64,000 nt of DNA from Pseudomonas brenneri (GTDB lineage: Bacteria; Pseudomonadota; Gammaproteobacteria; Pseudomonadales; Pseudomonadaceae), in NCBI RefSeq assembly GCF_007858285.1, contig NZ_VFIL01000011.1:62001-126000 (forward strand), written 5' to 3'. The notes beneath the pieces were generated by a model. That model saw nothing but the letters and a program-made list of their open reading frames with translations, had not been told where the DNA came from and searched no databases. Positions 35,345 through 44,548 of this stretch are shown here, one piece after another. Each line of letters opens with the position of its first letter. The stretch's first letter is position 1. The translations under genes were made by a program, and so were the position numbers.

Positions 35345-36321
35345 GTCAGATCAGTTCAAAACCGGTTTCTGCGCGAGTGCTGGATGCCGCGATTGCCTGG
35401 CAACTGTCCCTGGATTCCGGGGATGGCAGCGCCGTGGAGCATGAAGAATTCAATAAATGGCTGGCCAGCAACGAAGAACATGCTCGCGCCTGGCGCCAAC
35501 TGGGCATGCTCGATCAGCGCTTTTGCGTAGCCAGCGGCCCGGCGCGGGCGGCGCTGCTGCAATCGCGTGAAAGTATCCGGCGACGGGTGCGCAAGCTCGG
35601 CAGTGGCCTGGCCAGTGTGGTGCTGGTCTGCGGCCTGGCGCTGTTCGCCGGCCAGCGCTACGTGCCCATCAACTATTGGCTGGCCGACCAACGCACCGCC
35701 ACCGGCGAACAACGCACGCTGAAACTGGCGGATGGCACGCTGATCAACCTCAACACCCACAGCGCCATTGACGTGCGCTTTGACGAAAAGCGCCGGGTGA
35801 TTGTGCTGCAGGACGGCGAGATCCTCGTCGAGACCGGTCACAACGATGCACGCCCCTTTGTCGTCGAGACCCGCGACGGCAGCCTGCGCGCCCTGGGCAC
35901 GCGGTTTATCGTCAAACGCGAGGACAACGGTACGCGGCTCAGCGTTTTGCAGTCGGCCGTGGCAGCGCAGCCTGAGGCGTTGCATCAAGAACAGGTGTTC
36001 AAGGAAGGCCAGCAGGTCCTGATGCGCCATGACGGCCTCGGTCCACTGCTGACGGTCACTCCCGGCTCCGATGCCTGGACCCGCGGCATGCTGGTGGTCG
36101 ACAACGCGCGGCTGGGGGATGTGGTCGAAGAACTCGGCCGCTACCGCAGCGGCTACCTGGGTGTGGATAAAAACGTGGCCGACCTGCGCATCACCGGCAG
36201 CTTTCCGCTGCAGGACACCGACCTGGCCTTGAATGCGCTGCTGCCGACCTTGCCAGTGCAGATCCAGCAGCGTACGCCGTGGTGGGTGACGGTAGTGCCA
36301 AAGGTCGCGGGTAACCCTTAG
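35341..36321 (+). CDS. FecR-family anti-sigma regulator
   Basis: A 326-residue inner-membrane regulator: N-terminal cytoplasmic DUF4880/anti-sigma domain (AIAWQLSLDSGDGS, WLASNEEHARAWRQLG), one membrane span at about 90-105 (ASVVLVCGLALFAG), then periplasmic FecR domain (LKLADGTLINLNTHSAIDVRF) and a C-terminal STN-like segment. It passes the signal from the receptor's N-terminal domain to the sigma factor. GTG 35341 overlaps the fecI stop by 4 bases. Confidence 0.9.
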   Translation: MSQISSKPVSARVLDAAIAWQLSLDSGDGSAVEHEEFNKWLASNEEHARAWRQLGMLDQRFCVASGPARAALLQSRESIRRRVRKLGSGLASVVLVCGLALFAGQRYVPINYWLADQRTATGEQRTLKLADGTLINLNTHSAIDVRFDEKRRVIVLQDGEILVETGHNDARPFVVETRDGSLRALGTRFIVKREDNGTRLSVLQSAVAAQPEALHQEQVFKEGQQVLMRHDGLGPLLTVTPGSDAWTRGMLVVDNARLGDVVEELGRYRSGYLGVDKNVADLRITGSFPLQDTDLALNALLPTLPVQIQQRTPWWVTVVPKVAGNP

Positions 36322-36322
36322 G

Positions 36323-36352
36323 GCCCTATCGCAGGCAAGCCTGCGATAGGGC
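36323..36352. repeat. Perfect palindrome after fecR
   Basis: GCCCTATCGCAGGC-AA-GCCTGCGATAGGGC is a perfect 14-bp inverted repeat starting 2 bases after the fecR stop. The GCAGGCAAGCCTGC core is REP-like. It could separate fecIR mRNA from the receptor message, which starts 146 bases later; no T-run follows, so it is not a classical terminator. Confidence 0.75.
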
Positions 36353-36467
36353 TCTGAACCCCCCCATTTCCTCCCAGACAAAAAATATTTCCCCCCAGCC
36401 CTATCACTTTTTGATTCTCGCTCGGCACACAGGCAATTGAGAAATATTTCCATTCAGGAGCCGCCCT

Positions 36468-38906
36468 ATGTCCCGCACGCTAGACACCTTGTTGCGCCCC
36501 AGCCTGTTAGCCGTGGCCATTGCCCTCAGCGCCCCGCTGGCCAGCACTGCGCTGATCGCTGCCGAACAGGCGTCTAGCGTACGTGCCTATAACCTGCCGG
36601 CCGCCCCCCTGGCCAGCACCCTGAACCAGATCGCCAGCCAGGCCGGCCTGGCCCTGACCCTCAACCCCGCGCTGGCAGCGGGCAAGACCTCGGCCCCGGT
36701 CAAGGGCCAGTTCGACGCCCAGGGCGCCCTGCGTGAAGCCTTGCGCGGCAGTGGTCTGCAGTTGGAGCAGAGCAGCGCCGGCACGTTCAGCCTGGTGCCG
36801 GTCCCGGAGGGTGTGGTTGCACTGCCAGAGACCAGCATCATTGGCCAGGGCAATTATGAAAGCGCCTGGGGGCCGGTGGAGGGGTATGTGGCTACGCGTA
36901 CGGCGGCGGGGAGCAAGACGGATACACCAATTGCCGAATTACCGCGTTCCGTGACGGTAATCACCCGTAAACAAATGGAAGACCGCTCTGTTCTCAACCT
37001 CAATGACGCCCTGCGCTATACCGCTGGGGTGCAGAGCAGCGGCTATGGTTCTGACTCGCGCAGCGATTGGTTGCTGGTGCGCGGTTTTGTACCGACCCAA
37101 TTCCTCGATGGCCTGCCTTTGCCAAAGGGCAACTATGCCACGCCAAAAATCGATACTTGGAGCCTGGAGCGTATCGCCGTACTGCGCGGTCCGGCTTCGT
37201 CTGTCTACGGCCAGACGCCTCCCGGCGGCTTGCTAGATATGGTCAGCCGTCGTCCACAAGCTGAAAGCAGTAACGAGGTCGAGGTACAGACCGGCACCAA
37301 TAATCACAAGCAGATCAGCTTCGACAGCACCGGAAAAATCGATGACGAAGGTCAATTCCTTTACCGCATTGGTGGCGTAGTGCGTGACAGCGATACAGCG
37401 GTCGATCACATCCCCGACAAACGCTACAACGTCGCGCCCAGCCTGACTTGGAATATCAACGACGACACCAAACTGACCTTGCTCTCGCAGTTCACCCGCG
37501 ACGACACCGGGATCACTGGCCAGTTCTTGCCGCTGCAAGGCACCAAATTGTCTTCGCCGGCTGGCAAAATTTCCCACCACAAAAATCTGGGTGATCCTGA
37601 CTGGGAATTCTACGACCGTACTTACTACGCGCTCGGTTATGCGTTTGAAACTCGTCTGAACGATACCTGGCAGTTCCGTCAAAACCTGCGCTACACCAAA
37701 AATGACCTGTCATTCCAAGGCATTACTGCAGGTGGGAGTTTTTGGCCAAACGGGCCAGAGTTGGCTGTAGACGCCGATGGCAATGTGAGCCGCTCAGCCG
37801 GCAAAGTCGATGAAAACATCGGGCAGTTTGCCGTCGACAACAACTTCCAGGCCGACTTCCAGACGGGGGCTGTAAGCCACACCTTGCTGCTGGGCCTGGA
37901 CCACCAGCGCTCTGATGCCGATGCTCGTTGGCTGTGGGGTTCTGCCGGTGTTCCTACCATCAACTTCAATCGACCGGTGTACGGCCAGGACTTCTCCAAA
38001 GTCCAATACTTCACCATGTATGACTACACTCAGAAAACTCAGCAGACCGGCCTCTACATCCAGGACCAGATGGCCCTCGACAACTGGCGCCTGACGCTTG
38101 GCGGGCGTGAGGACTGGGTACACACCGGGACTACCTTCCACAATCAGAACGACGCCACCAACACCCAGCGCGACAAGAGCTTCAGCGGTAACGCGGCGCT
38201 CAGCTATGTGTTCGACAACGGCATCACTCCCTACCTGTCTTACGCCGAATCATTCCAGGCGGGCTCCGGTACGCAAGTGCTCAGCACAGGTGCATTCAAG
38301 CCTACCGAGGGCAAGCAATACGAAGCCGGTATCAAGTACCAACCACCTGGCACCAAGGCGTTGCTGACCGCCGCTGTGTTCGATCTGACTCAGACCAACA
38401 CCTCGGTGACAGAAGGCGGCATTACTCGCCAAGTGGGCGAGGTACGAGTGCGTGGCCTGGAGTTGGAAGCCAGTGCTGACGTTACCGAAAGCCTCAAGCT
38501 CGTGGGTTCGTACACCTATAACGACAGCGAAATCACCAAGGGCACTGCCGAAGAAAAAGGCAACCGCATGAATCAGGTACCTCGCAACCAGGCCACCGCC
38601 TGGGCCGACTACACCTGGCACAGCGGCCCACTGGATGGCTTTGGCGTTGGTGCGGGCGTGCGCTATGTCGGCGACACCTACGGCAATGCTGCCAACACCG
38701 ACTGGGGCCATGTAGGCTCCTACACGGTGTACGACGCCTCGGCCCACTACGATCTTGGCCGCGTAAGCAGCACCCTGAAAGGAGTCACCGTGGCGGTCGA
38801 TGCCAAGAACATCTTCAACAAGGACTACCTAGCCACCTGTGATGGTTTCTACTGCTACTACGGCGACCAGCGTAACGTCGTCGCCAGCGTGAATTACAAA
38901 TTCTAA
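36468..38906 (+). CDS. TonB-dependent ferrisiderophore receptor with signalling domain
   Basis: An 812-residue outer-membrane receptor. It has a signal peptide (about 1-32), an N-terminal secretin/TonB (STN) signalling domain (about 40-112), a plug with the TonB-box-proximal region and IAELPRSVTVITRKQMEDR, then a 22-strand barrel ending in VVASVNYKF with terminal Phe. C-terminal features (ATCDGFYCYYGDQRNV) are typical of ferrichrome/hydroxamate receptors such as FhuA/FiuA, but the ligand is inferred. The preceding FecI-FecR pair should induce it when its siderophore is bound. AGGAG precedes the ATG. Confidence 0.9.
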   Translation: MSRTLDTLLRPSLLAVAIALSAPLASTALIAAEQASSVRAYNLPAAPLASTLNQIASQAGLALTLNPALAAGKTSAPVKGQFDAQGALREALRGSGLQLEQSSAGTFSLVPVPEGVVALPETSIIGQGNYESAWGPVEGYVATRTAAGSKTDTPIAELPRSVTVITRKQMEDRSVLNLNDALRYTAGVQSSGYGSDSRSDWLLVRGFVPTQFLDGLPLPKGNYATPKIDTWSLERIAVLRGPASSVYGQTPPGGLLDMVSRRPQAESSNEVEVQTGTNNHKQISFDSTGKIDDEGQFLYRIGGVVRDSDTAVDHIPDKRYNVAPSLTWNINDDTKLTLLSQFTRDDTGITGQFLPLQGTKLSSPAGKISHHKNLGDPDWEFYDRTYYALGYAFETRLNDTWQFRQNLRYTKNDLSFQGITAGGSFWPNGPELAVDADGNVSRSAGKVDENIGQFAVDNNFQADFQTGAVSHTLLLGLDHQRSDADARWLWGSAGVPTINFNRPVYGQDFSKVQYFTMYDYTQKTQQTGLYIQDQMALDNWRLTLGGREDWVHTGTTFHNQNDATNTQRDKSFSGNAALSYVFDNGITPYLSYAESFQAGSGTQVLSTGAFKPTEGKQYEAGIKYQPPGTKALLTAAVFDLTQTNTSVTEGGITRQVGEVRVRGLELEASADVTESLKLVGSYTYNDSEITKGTAEEKGNRMNQVPRNQATAWADYTWHSGPLDGFGVGAGVRYVGDTYGNAANTDWGHVGSYTVYDASAHYDLGRVSSTLKGVTVAVDAKNIFNKDYLATCDGFYCYYGDQRNVVASVNYKF

Positions 38907-38929
38907 GACGGTTAAAAACCGCAGATGAA

Positions 38930-38955
38930 GGGCCGCCCCAATTGCGGCCCTTTTG
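38930..38955 (+). terminator. Terminator after the receptor gene
   Basis: GGGCCGC-CCCAATT-GCGGCCC forms a 7-bp GC stem at 38930-38950 followed by TTTTG. It lies 23 bases after the receptor stop and just before the PepSY gene, so the latter may depend on readthrough or its own start. Confidence 0.75.
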
Positions 38956-38970
38956 CCTTTTGGAGCCGTG

Positions 38971-40074
38971 ATGAAAAGCACAACCATCCGCCGCTGGTCC
39001 TTCATCCACACCTGGACCAGCCTGATCTGCACCGTGTTCCTGCTGATGCTGGCGCTGACCGGCCTGCCGTTGATCTTTCACCATGAGATCGATCACCTGC
39101 TGGGCAACGAGCCCGAACTCCAGCAGATGCCAGCCGATACCCCGCAGCTCAACCTTGAGCAACTGGTGGCCAAGGCCCAGGCCCATCGCCCTGGCGAAGC
39201 CATGCAGTACCTGGCCTGGGATGAAGACGACAAGAACGGCGTGATCGCGATCATGGCGGCCACCGCCGGCACCGAGCCGAACGCGTCCCACACTTTCATG
39301 CTCGACGCCCGAACCGGGGACAGTGTGGAGATGCCCTCGGCCAATGGCGGGCTGACGATGTTCCTGCTACGCCTGCATGTGGATATGTTCGCCGGGTTGC
39401 CGGGCAAGTTGCTGCTGGCGTTCATGGGCATACTGTTTGTGGTCGCGATCATCTCCGGCACGGTGCTGTACCTGCCGTTCATGCGCCGTTTGAAATTCGC
39501 CACCGTGCGCCAGGACAAGTCCACACGCCTGCGCTGGCTCGACCTGCATAACCTGATCGGCGTCGTCACCCTGACCTGGGTGCTGGTGGTGGGCGTCACC
39601 GGGGTGATCAGCGCCTGTGCCGACCTGATCATCGCCGCCTGGCGCAATGACAGCCTCACCGCGATGATCGAACCCTATAAGAACGCGCCGCCGCTGACCT
39701 TGCGTGCGCCGGCGACCGACCTGCTGAAGATCGCCGAACAGGTCGCGCCGGGCATGACGCCAGACTTTATTGCGTTTCCCGGTACGCGGTTTTCCAGTGA
39801 GCACCATTACGCGGTGTTCATGAAAGGCAGCACGCACCTGACCTCGCACTTGCTGACGCCGGTACTGATCGACGCCAGCGACCTGAGCGTCACCGCCGTC
39901 GCCGGGCGGCCGTGGTACATGGACGCCATGGGCATGTCCCAGCCCCTGCACTTTGGCGACTACGGCGGCATGCCGATGAAAATCCTCTGGGCGGTGATGG
40001 ATGTGTTGACCATCATCGTGCTGGGCAGCGGTGTGTACCTGTGGCGGGTGCGGCGCAAGGCGGCCAAGCCATGA
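38971..40074 (+). CDS. PepSY-associated membrane protein, probable ferrisiderophore reductase
   Basis: A 367-residue inner-membrane protein of the PepSY_TM family with about four spans (WSFIHTWTSLICTVFLLMLALTGLPL, LLLAFMGILFVVAIISG, LIGVVTLTWVLVVGVTG, LWAVMDVLTIIVLGSG) and histidines in HTW, HHEIDH and DLHNL that may bind haem or metal. Relatives next to siderophore receptors (e.g. FpvG-like, FoxB-like proteins) reduce or help release iron in the periplasm; the role here is inferred from context. ATG 38971 follows GGAGCCGTG. Its stop overlaps the next small gene by 4 bases. Confidence 0.82.
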   Translation: MKSTTIRRWSFIHTWTSLICTVFLLMLALTGLPLIFHHEIDHLLGNEPELQQMPADTPQLNLEQLVAKAQAHRPGEAMQYLAWDEDDKNGVIAIMAATAGTEPNASHTFMLDARTGDSVEMPSANGGLTMFLLRLHVDMFAGLPGKLLLAFMGILFVVAIISGTVLYLPFMRRLKFATVRQDKSTRLRWLDLHNLIGVVTLTWVLVVGVTGVISACADLIIAAWRNDSLTAMIEPYKNAPPLTLRAPATDLLKIAEQVAPGMTPDFIAFPGTRFSSEHHYAVFMKGSTHLTSHLLTPVLIDASDLSVTAVAGRPWYMDAMGMSQPLHFGDYGGMPMKILWAVMDVLTIIVLGSGVYLWRVRRKAAKP

Positions 40075-40250
40075 GGCCGCGGCAGTCGAACTTCTGGAAG
40101 GTGTTTGGGGTGCCGCTGGGGATCGGGTTGCTCAGTGGTGCGGGGTTGTTTGCGGCGCTGTTGGGGGATGGAGTTAGGGACTCCCTTAGCTGGATTGGGT
40201 TGGGGATCCCGGCGGTAATCGGTGTATGGGGGTTGGTGCGGCGGCCTTGA
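40071..40250 (+). CDS. Small two-span membrane protein of the iron unit
   Basis: A 59-residue protein with a short basic start (MRPRQSNFWKVFGVP) and two hydrophobic segments joined by GDGVRDSLSW. The ATG overlaps the PepSY gene stop (ATGA), so it is translationally coupled and probably forms a complex with that protein. Similar unnamed small proteins follow PepSY genes in other Pseudomonas receptor loci, from memory. Confidence 0.7.
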   Translation: MRPRQSNFWKVFGVPLGIGLLSGAGLFAALLGDGVRDSLSWIGLGIPAVIGVWGLVRRP

Positions 40251-40256
40251 GAACGC

Positions 40257-40281
40257 TTTCGCGAGCAAGCCCGCTCCCACA
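40257..40281. repeat. Single REP palindrome
   Basis: TTTCGCGAGCAAGCCCGCTCCCACA is one half of the REP doublet seen elsewhere; no partner follows. It marks the edge of the AT-richer islet. Confidence 0.75.
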
Positions 40282-40939
40282 TTCGACAGTGTTCACGGCA
40301 TATCAGAACTACAGGACAAGATTTATCTGCTTACATGCCGTCACACCTATTTAGATCATCCTTACACGTGAGTCGAGAAGCATAAGCGAAGCAAGCTGCT
40401 ATCGAAACCGGAGGGGGCGAAAGATTCGCAAGGTATGTTTACCGTACGCTTACCTATCAGGAGCGTTGCTTGAAGTATTACTTGTATGTTCCGTTTTTAG
40501 AAAAGTGCTCTGCTTTGCCGAAGCGAACAGATAATCCGAGAACAAATAACTAATCAGTAGAGTTAACGGCCCAAGCTTTACCACGACGCACACCATAAGG
40601 AAATTTAAACTAGCTGGAGCGCCATGATATTTATCGGGTCTGGGCCGTCATATAAGATCTATCTTAACTCAACTCAGCAGAACGCCTTAGCCGATAAATG
40701 GAGCTCAATCCGACACTCATGCCCCTTGCACAAGACGAGGGCAAGCACATACGTAACGACAGAAAAACAAGACACTCCTCAAATATCTTTCAAGTCAGTG
40801 CCCATTACGGAATTCAATCAAAGTTATATCGTTACAGCCGTGTAATTTTTCCCCATTTTCAAACTCTCCTATCAGCAGGGTCGTTTCAATCCCCCTCTAA
40901 ACCTGCAGGTTTCCGCCATCCTCCTAGGAGTAACTAAGC
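40282..40939. other. AT-richer region before the Ig-repeat gene
   Basis: About 660 bases with lower GC than the flanks and no convincing conserved gene. A 73-codon open frame at 40624-40845 (+) has GGAG 4 bases before its ATG but no recognisable protein and is only a weak candidate. A perfect palindrome AAACCTGCAGGTTT lies at 40899-40912, 15 bases before the TAGGAG site of the Ig-repeat gene, and could be an operator. The composition suggests horizontally acquired DNA. Confidence 0.5.
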
Positions 40940-43411
40940 ATGCCTACAAAAAAACGCATCATCGAGACTGCCACAGTGAACTCGGATATATCCCAGTTTC
41001 AAGATGCTGCTTCGATGACACCAGGTGTTACCCCTACCTTGAGCGAAGATAGCGTCACTTCGTCCACAGACATCACTTCCACCCCCGCCATCACGAAGGT
41101 ATTCGACAACGTCGGAGAAAGCGTAGGCTTGCGTGGCAGTAGCAGCAGCACAGATGACGCTCGGCCTACCTTCCAAGGCATCGCCGAACCCAATAGCTTG
41201 GTGACTGTCCGTGACAACGGTGTATTACTCGGGACAGCCCAGGTCAATGCCTCCGGCGAGTGGAGTTTCACTCCCGCCATCGACCTGAGCCCAGGTGACT
41301 ACAATCTGCGTGTCAGTGACTCTTTTGGCCAGAGCGAGGTGTTCGTGTTACGTATTCTGGGACCGGGAGAAGCTGCACCCGAAGTCGGCATCACGTACTA
41401 TTTCGATGATACCGGCGTACAACAGGGGTACTTCCCCAATAACACCAGCACCGACGATGCCCGCCCTACCTTCGGTGGAGTTGCTCAGCCCAAGGCCATC
41501 GTCACGATATATGAGGGTGATCAGGTCATCGGTTCAGCTCAGGCTGATGCCAAGGGTAAATGGCAATTCACACCAACCAATGACCTAAGTGTTGGCGCTC
41601 ATAGTTTCACGGTGATCGATGCCAGCGGTCAGCATAGCGACGTCTTCAACGTACAGATCCAAGACCCGACGCAAGCGCCGGATCCAACACCTCGCATCAG
41701 TTGGGCCGTTGATAATGTAGGTTCAAGTCAAGGTAACCTCGGTAACGGCGCCAGCACTGATGACAACTTTCCGGTATTGTCCGGCCACGGCACGCCCAAC
41801 AGCGTACTCAATGTATATGCCAATGGCACTTATCAGGGGGGGGCTAACGTTGATGCCAGCGGCAACTGGTCCTTCAGCTTCAGCCAACCACTACTCGAGG
41901 GTAATCAGATCCTCACTGTGGAGGACATCACCGACGGCTTGATCAGCGCGGACTTCAACTTACATATTGAATCCTTTCCAGCGTTACCTCAGCCGCCAAA
42001 CATTGAATCGGTCTTTGATAATGTCGGCTACAGCCAAGGCAGCCTGGCCAGCGGCGCCAGCACCGATGACCTGCGCCCACAGTTGCAAGGGAAAGGCTCC
42101 CCCAATAGCGAGCTGCATATCTTCGATAACGGCATCTACCTGAACTCGGTCAAAGTCGACAATGGCGGCAACTGGTCACTCAACACCTTCAAGGATTTGA
42201 GTGGCGGGACTCACAGCTTCACCGTGGTGAATGCTGCCGGACAGAGCAGCCAACCCTTCGAGCTGAATGTCATAGCCCCGCCCGAGCCGAGTATTGACTC
42301 GGTCTTTGATAATGTCGGCTACAGCCAAGGCAGCCTGGCCAGCGGCGCCAGCACCGACGACTTGCGCCCTCAGTTGCTAGGGAAAGGCTCCCCCAATAGC
42401 GAGCTGCATATCTTCGATAACGGCATCTACCTGAACTCGGTCAAAGTCGACAATGGCGGCAACTGGTCACTCAGCACCTTCAAGGATTTGAGTGATGGGA
42501 CTCACAGCTTCACCGTGGTGAATGCTGCCGGACAGAGCAGCCAACCCTTCGAGCTGAATGTCATAACCCCGCCCGCGCCAAATCCAAGTATTGGATCGGC
42601 CCAAGACAATGTCGGTGGTGAACAGGCATTTCTCACCAATGGCGCCAGCACCGATGACGCTCGCCCAGGCCTGTATGGGGAAGGCCGACCTAACTCGGTT
42701 ATCACGATCTATGACGGTGAGCAGGAGATCGGCTCGACAATCAGTAACACTGGAGGTGATTGGTACTTCAGCCCACGTACCGAACTGTCCTTGGGTGATC
42801 ACCATTTCGTAGCTGTCGACAGTGCTGGCGAACGTAGCGAGACCTTCTCACTGACGGTAGAACCTCAGGCCCCCTTTATCAGCTACTTTATCGACAACGT
42901 TGGTATCGAAACGGGTTACTTTGGTGATGGAGACGCTACCGATGACGCTACGCCTACGTTCACTGGCAGCGGCATACCTGATAGCCTGATCACTTTCTAC
43001 AGCGACGACCAAGTCATCGGCTCGACTCAAGCCTCCGCTGACGGCCAGTGGCGGTTCACACCGGCACAGCCTCTGAGTGAAGGTGATCACAGCATTAGCG
43101 CGATAAGCACCAATGGCGTGATCAGCAATACATTCGAGCTGACAGTTACCCCTCTGACGGGGTTGAACAATCCGTTGGGGCTGACCCTGTCCGATGTCAT
43201 GAGCGACACCAGTAAAGACTTCTTTGTCACAGCAGCACCTGAAGTCAGCAGCGGATTCTCCGTACCGGTCCTGGCGTTTGATGCACAACTGTTTGCTCAA
43301 GACAGCACATTATCGCCAATCCCCTCCACCGATTACGGTGTAACCGTTCAGGCCGACCTGACGATGGTGAACTTGATGGAGCAAATGCAGCTGCATCAAC
43401 CAATGACATAA
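40940..43411 (+). CDS. Seven-repeat bacterial Ig-like protein
   Basis: An 823-residue protein made of seven ~95-residue Ig-like repeats (about residues 50-735). Each begins with a (V/F)DNVG-x-xxG segment, then (S/A)TDDxRPxxxG, PNS, a DNG or DGxxIGS turn, xGxWSFxP, LSxGxHxF and a closing beta strand. It has no signal peptide and no RTX calcium repeats; the ~85-residue tail (LGLTLSDVMSDTSKDFF onwards) is unique. Such repeats usually form rods in adhesins or biofilm proteins, but as a free-standing protein without a secretion signal its location is unclear; a type I system might use the tail. TAGGAG precedes the ATG. Codon use is less GC-rich than neighbours, suggesting transfer. Confidence 0.8.
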   Translation: MPTKKRIIETATVNSDISQFQDAASMTPGVTPTLSEDSVTSSTDITSTPAITKVFDNVGESVGLRGSSSSTDDARPTFQGIAEPNSLVTVRDNGVLLGTAQVNASGEWSFTPAIDLSPGDYNLRVSDSFGQSEVFVLRILGPGEAAPEVGITYYFDDTGVQQGYFPNNTSTDDARPTFGGVAQPKAIVTIYEGDQVIGSAQADAKGKWQFTPTNDLSVGAHSFTVIDASGQHSDVFNVQIQDPTQAPDPTPRISWAVDNVGSSQGNLGNGASTDDNFPVLSGHGTPNSVLNVYANGTYQGGANVDASGNWSFSFSQPLLEGNQILTVEDITDGLISADFNLHIESFPALPQPPNIESVFDNVGYSQGSLASGASTDDLRPQLQGKGSPNSELHIFDNGIYLNSVKVDNGGNWSLNTFKDLSGGTHSFTVVNAAGQSSQPFELNVIAPPEPSIDSVFDNVGYSQGSLASGASTDDLRPQLLGKGSPNSELHIFDNGIYLNSVKVDNGGNWSLSTFKDLSDGTHSFTVVNAAGQSSQPFELNVITPPAPNPSIGSAQDNVGGEQAFLTNGASTDDARPGLYGEGRPNSVITIYDGEQEIGSTISNTGGDWYFSPRTELSLGDHHFVAVDSAGERSETFSLTVEPQAPFISYFIDNVGIETGYFGDGDATDDATPTFTGSGIPDSLITFYSDDQVIGSTQASADGQWRFTPAQPLSEGDHSISAISTNGVISNTFELTVTPLTGLNNPLGLTLSDVMSDTSKDFFVTAAPEVSSGFSVPVLAFDAQLFAQDSTLSPIPSTDYGVTVQADLTMVNLMEQMQLHQPMT
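42002..42583 (+). repeat. Two near-identical 291-bp tandem units within the Ig-repeat gene
   Basis: Units 42002-42292 and 42293-42583 encode repeats four and five (residues 355-451 and 452-548) and differ at only about ten bases. The other five repeats are much more divergent, so this pair is a recent duplication and a likely site of copy-number change. Confidence 0.9.
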
Positions 43412-43750
43412 AAACGATAAAAGTCTCAACTTAATCTGAAATCCCCCCTGAAAAAACGGGGCTGCCGGGCTGGATGATTGTGTGAGCGATCACCAGTCCA
43501 AGAGGTGTAGCCCCGCCTGGAAGCTGTCGGCGCATCTGGGCTTATTAAACATACCCGTCGCCAAGTCGTTGATCTTGAACCCGCGATTTTGTCCGAAAAA
43601 GGTGTCAAGGAGGAGCTCACGACCCAGTGATATCCCCAGATCTAAATGTGGGGGCTTGCTCGCGATGAGGCCCGCAAAAACACCGTAATGTCCCTCGCCA
43701 GCCACCCAACAACTGTCTAGTCTATGGCCGACCTTTTCCGAGGATTGCCC
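43412..43750. other. Intergenic stretch with possible gene remnant and half REP
   Basis: No intact gene is supported. On the minus strand about 43490-43640 reads as a protein-like C-terminus (FFGQNRGFKINDLATGMFNK, then a stop at 43490) without a start, perhaps debris of a lost gene; I cannot name the family. A truncated REP (ATGTGGGGGCTTGCTCGCGATGAGG) lies near 43646-43670. Confidence 0.4.
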
Positions 43751-44380
43751 ATGTCCGCGCCTAGCATGACGTTGTTCCAACATCCCGCTTCGCCATTTGT
43801 CCGCAAAGTCCTGGTCCTGCTCCACGAAACCGGCCAGCAAGACCGGGTCGCGCTGGAGACCGTGCAGGTCACGCCGATCAGCCCGGTCCCGGCGCTGAAC
43901 GAAGGCAACCCGGTGGGCAAGATCCCGGCCCTGCGCCTGGCCGATGGCAATGTGTTGCACGACAGCCGGGTGATCCTCGACTACTTCGACCACCAGCATG
44001 TCGGCAACCCGCTGATCCCCCGTGATGGCTCGGCCCGCTGGCGGCGCCTGACCCTGGCCTCGATGGCTGACGCGGTCATGGATGCGGCCGTACTGATGCG
44101 CTACGAAACCGCCCTGCGCCCGGCCGACAAGCAGTGGGACAGTTGGCTGCAAGAGCAGCGCAACAAGATCCGCCGCGCCCTGGCCGAGCTGGAGCGGGAC
44201 GCTATCGCTGAGTTGGCCTGCCATTTCGACATCGCCTCAATCAGCGTCGCCTGCGCCTTGGGTTATGTGGATTTCCGCCACCCGGGCCTGCAGTGGCGCT
44301 CCAGCAATCCAAAACTGGCAGCCTGGTACGCCGAGGTCAGCCAACGGCCTTCGATGCTGGCGACTCAGCCTCCGGCCTGA
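43751..44380 (+). CDS. Glutathione S-transferase family protein
   Basis: A 209-residue cytosolic protein with an N-terminal thioredoxin-like domain (HPASPFVRKVLVLLHE, with the likely glutathione-activating Ser; PVGKIPALRLADG with the cis-Pro; DSRVILDYFD) and a C-terminal all-helical domain. The substrate is unknown. ATG 43751 is preferred, with GAGG upstream, over an earlier in-frame start. Confidence 0.88.
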   Translation: MSAPSMTLFQHPASPFVRKVLVLLHETGQQDRVALETVQVTPISPVPALNEGNPVGKIPALRLADGNVLHDSRVILDYFDHQHVGNPLIPRDGSARWRRLTLASMADAVMDAAVLMRYETALRPADKQWDSWLQEQRNKIRRALAELERDAIAELACHFDIASISVACALGYVDFRHPGLQWRSSNPKLAAWYAEVSQRPSMLATQPPA

Positions 44381-44392
44381 CCGGCGCCCCCC

Positions 44393-44477
44393 TGTAGGAG
44401 CGAGCTTGCTCGCGAAGGTATTGCAGGCGCATTGCCGAGGTGGATGTACCTTTTGCGCGAGCAAACTCGCTCCTACA
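44393..44477. repeat. REP doublet between gst and creD
   Basis: TGTAGGAGCGAGCTTGCTCGCGAAGG at 44393 and GCGCGAGCAAACTCGCTCCTACA ending at 44477 (one arm base changed). It lies between the convergent gst and creD genes. Confidence 0.88.
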
Positions 44478-44548
44478 AGGGGCGGGGAGCAAGGCGATGA
44501 TCATCGCCACCAACTCTCCCCTCACCTGCTGATCCTCACGCAGCCCGA

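Noticed and set aside
40624..40845. A 73-codon frame upstream of the Ig-repeat gene as a real gene
   Set aside because: It has a plausible GGAG site but no recognisable protein features and sits in AT-richer DNA where short open frames are expected; left as a weak candidate only.
43490..44224. A 244-codon minus-strand frame covering the gst gene
   Set aside because: Most of it is the antisense of the glutathione transferase; only its last ~50 codons, outside gst, look protein-like and are reported as a possible remnant.
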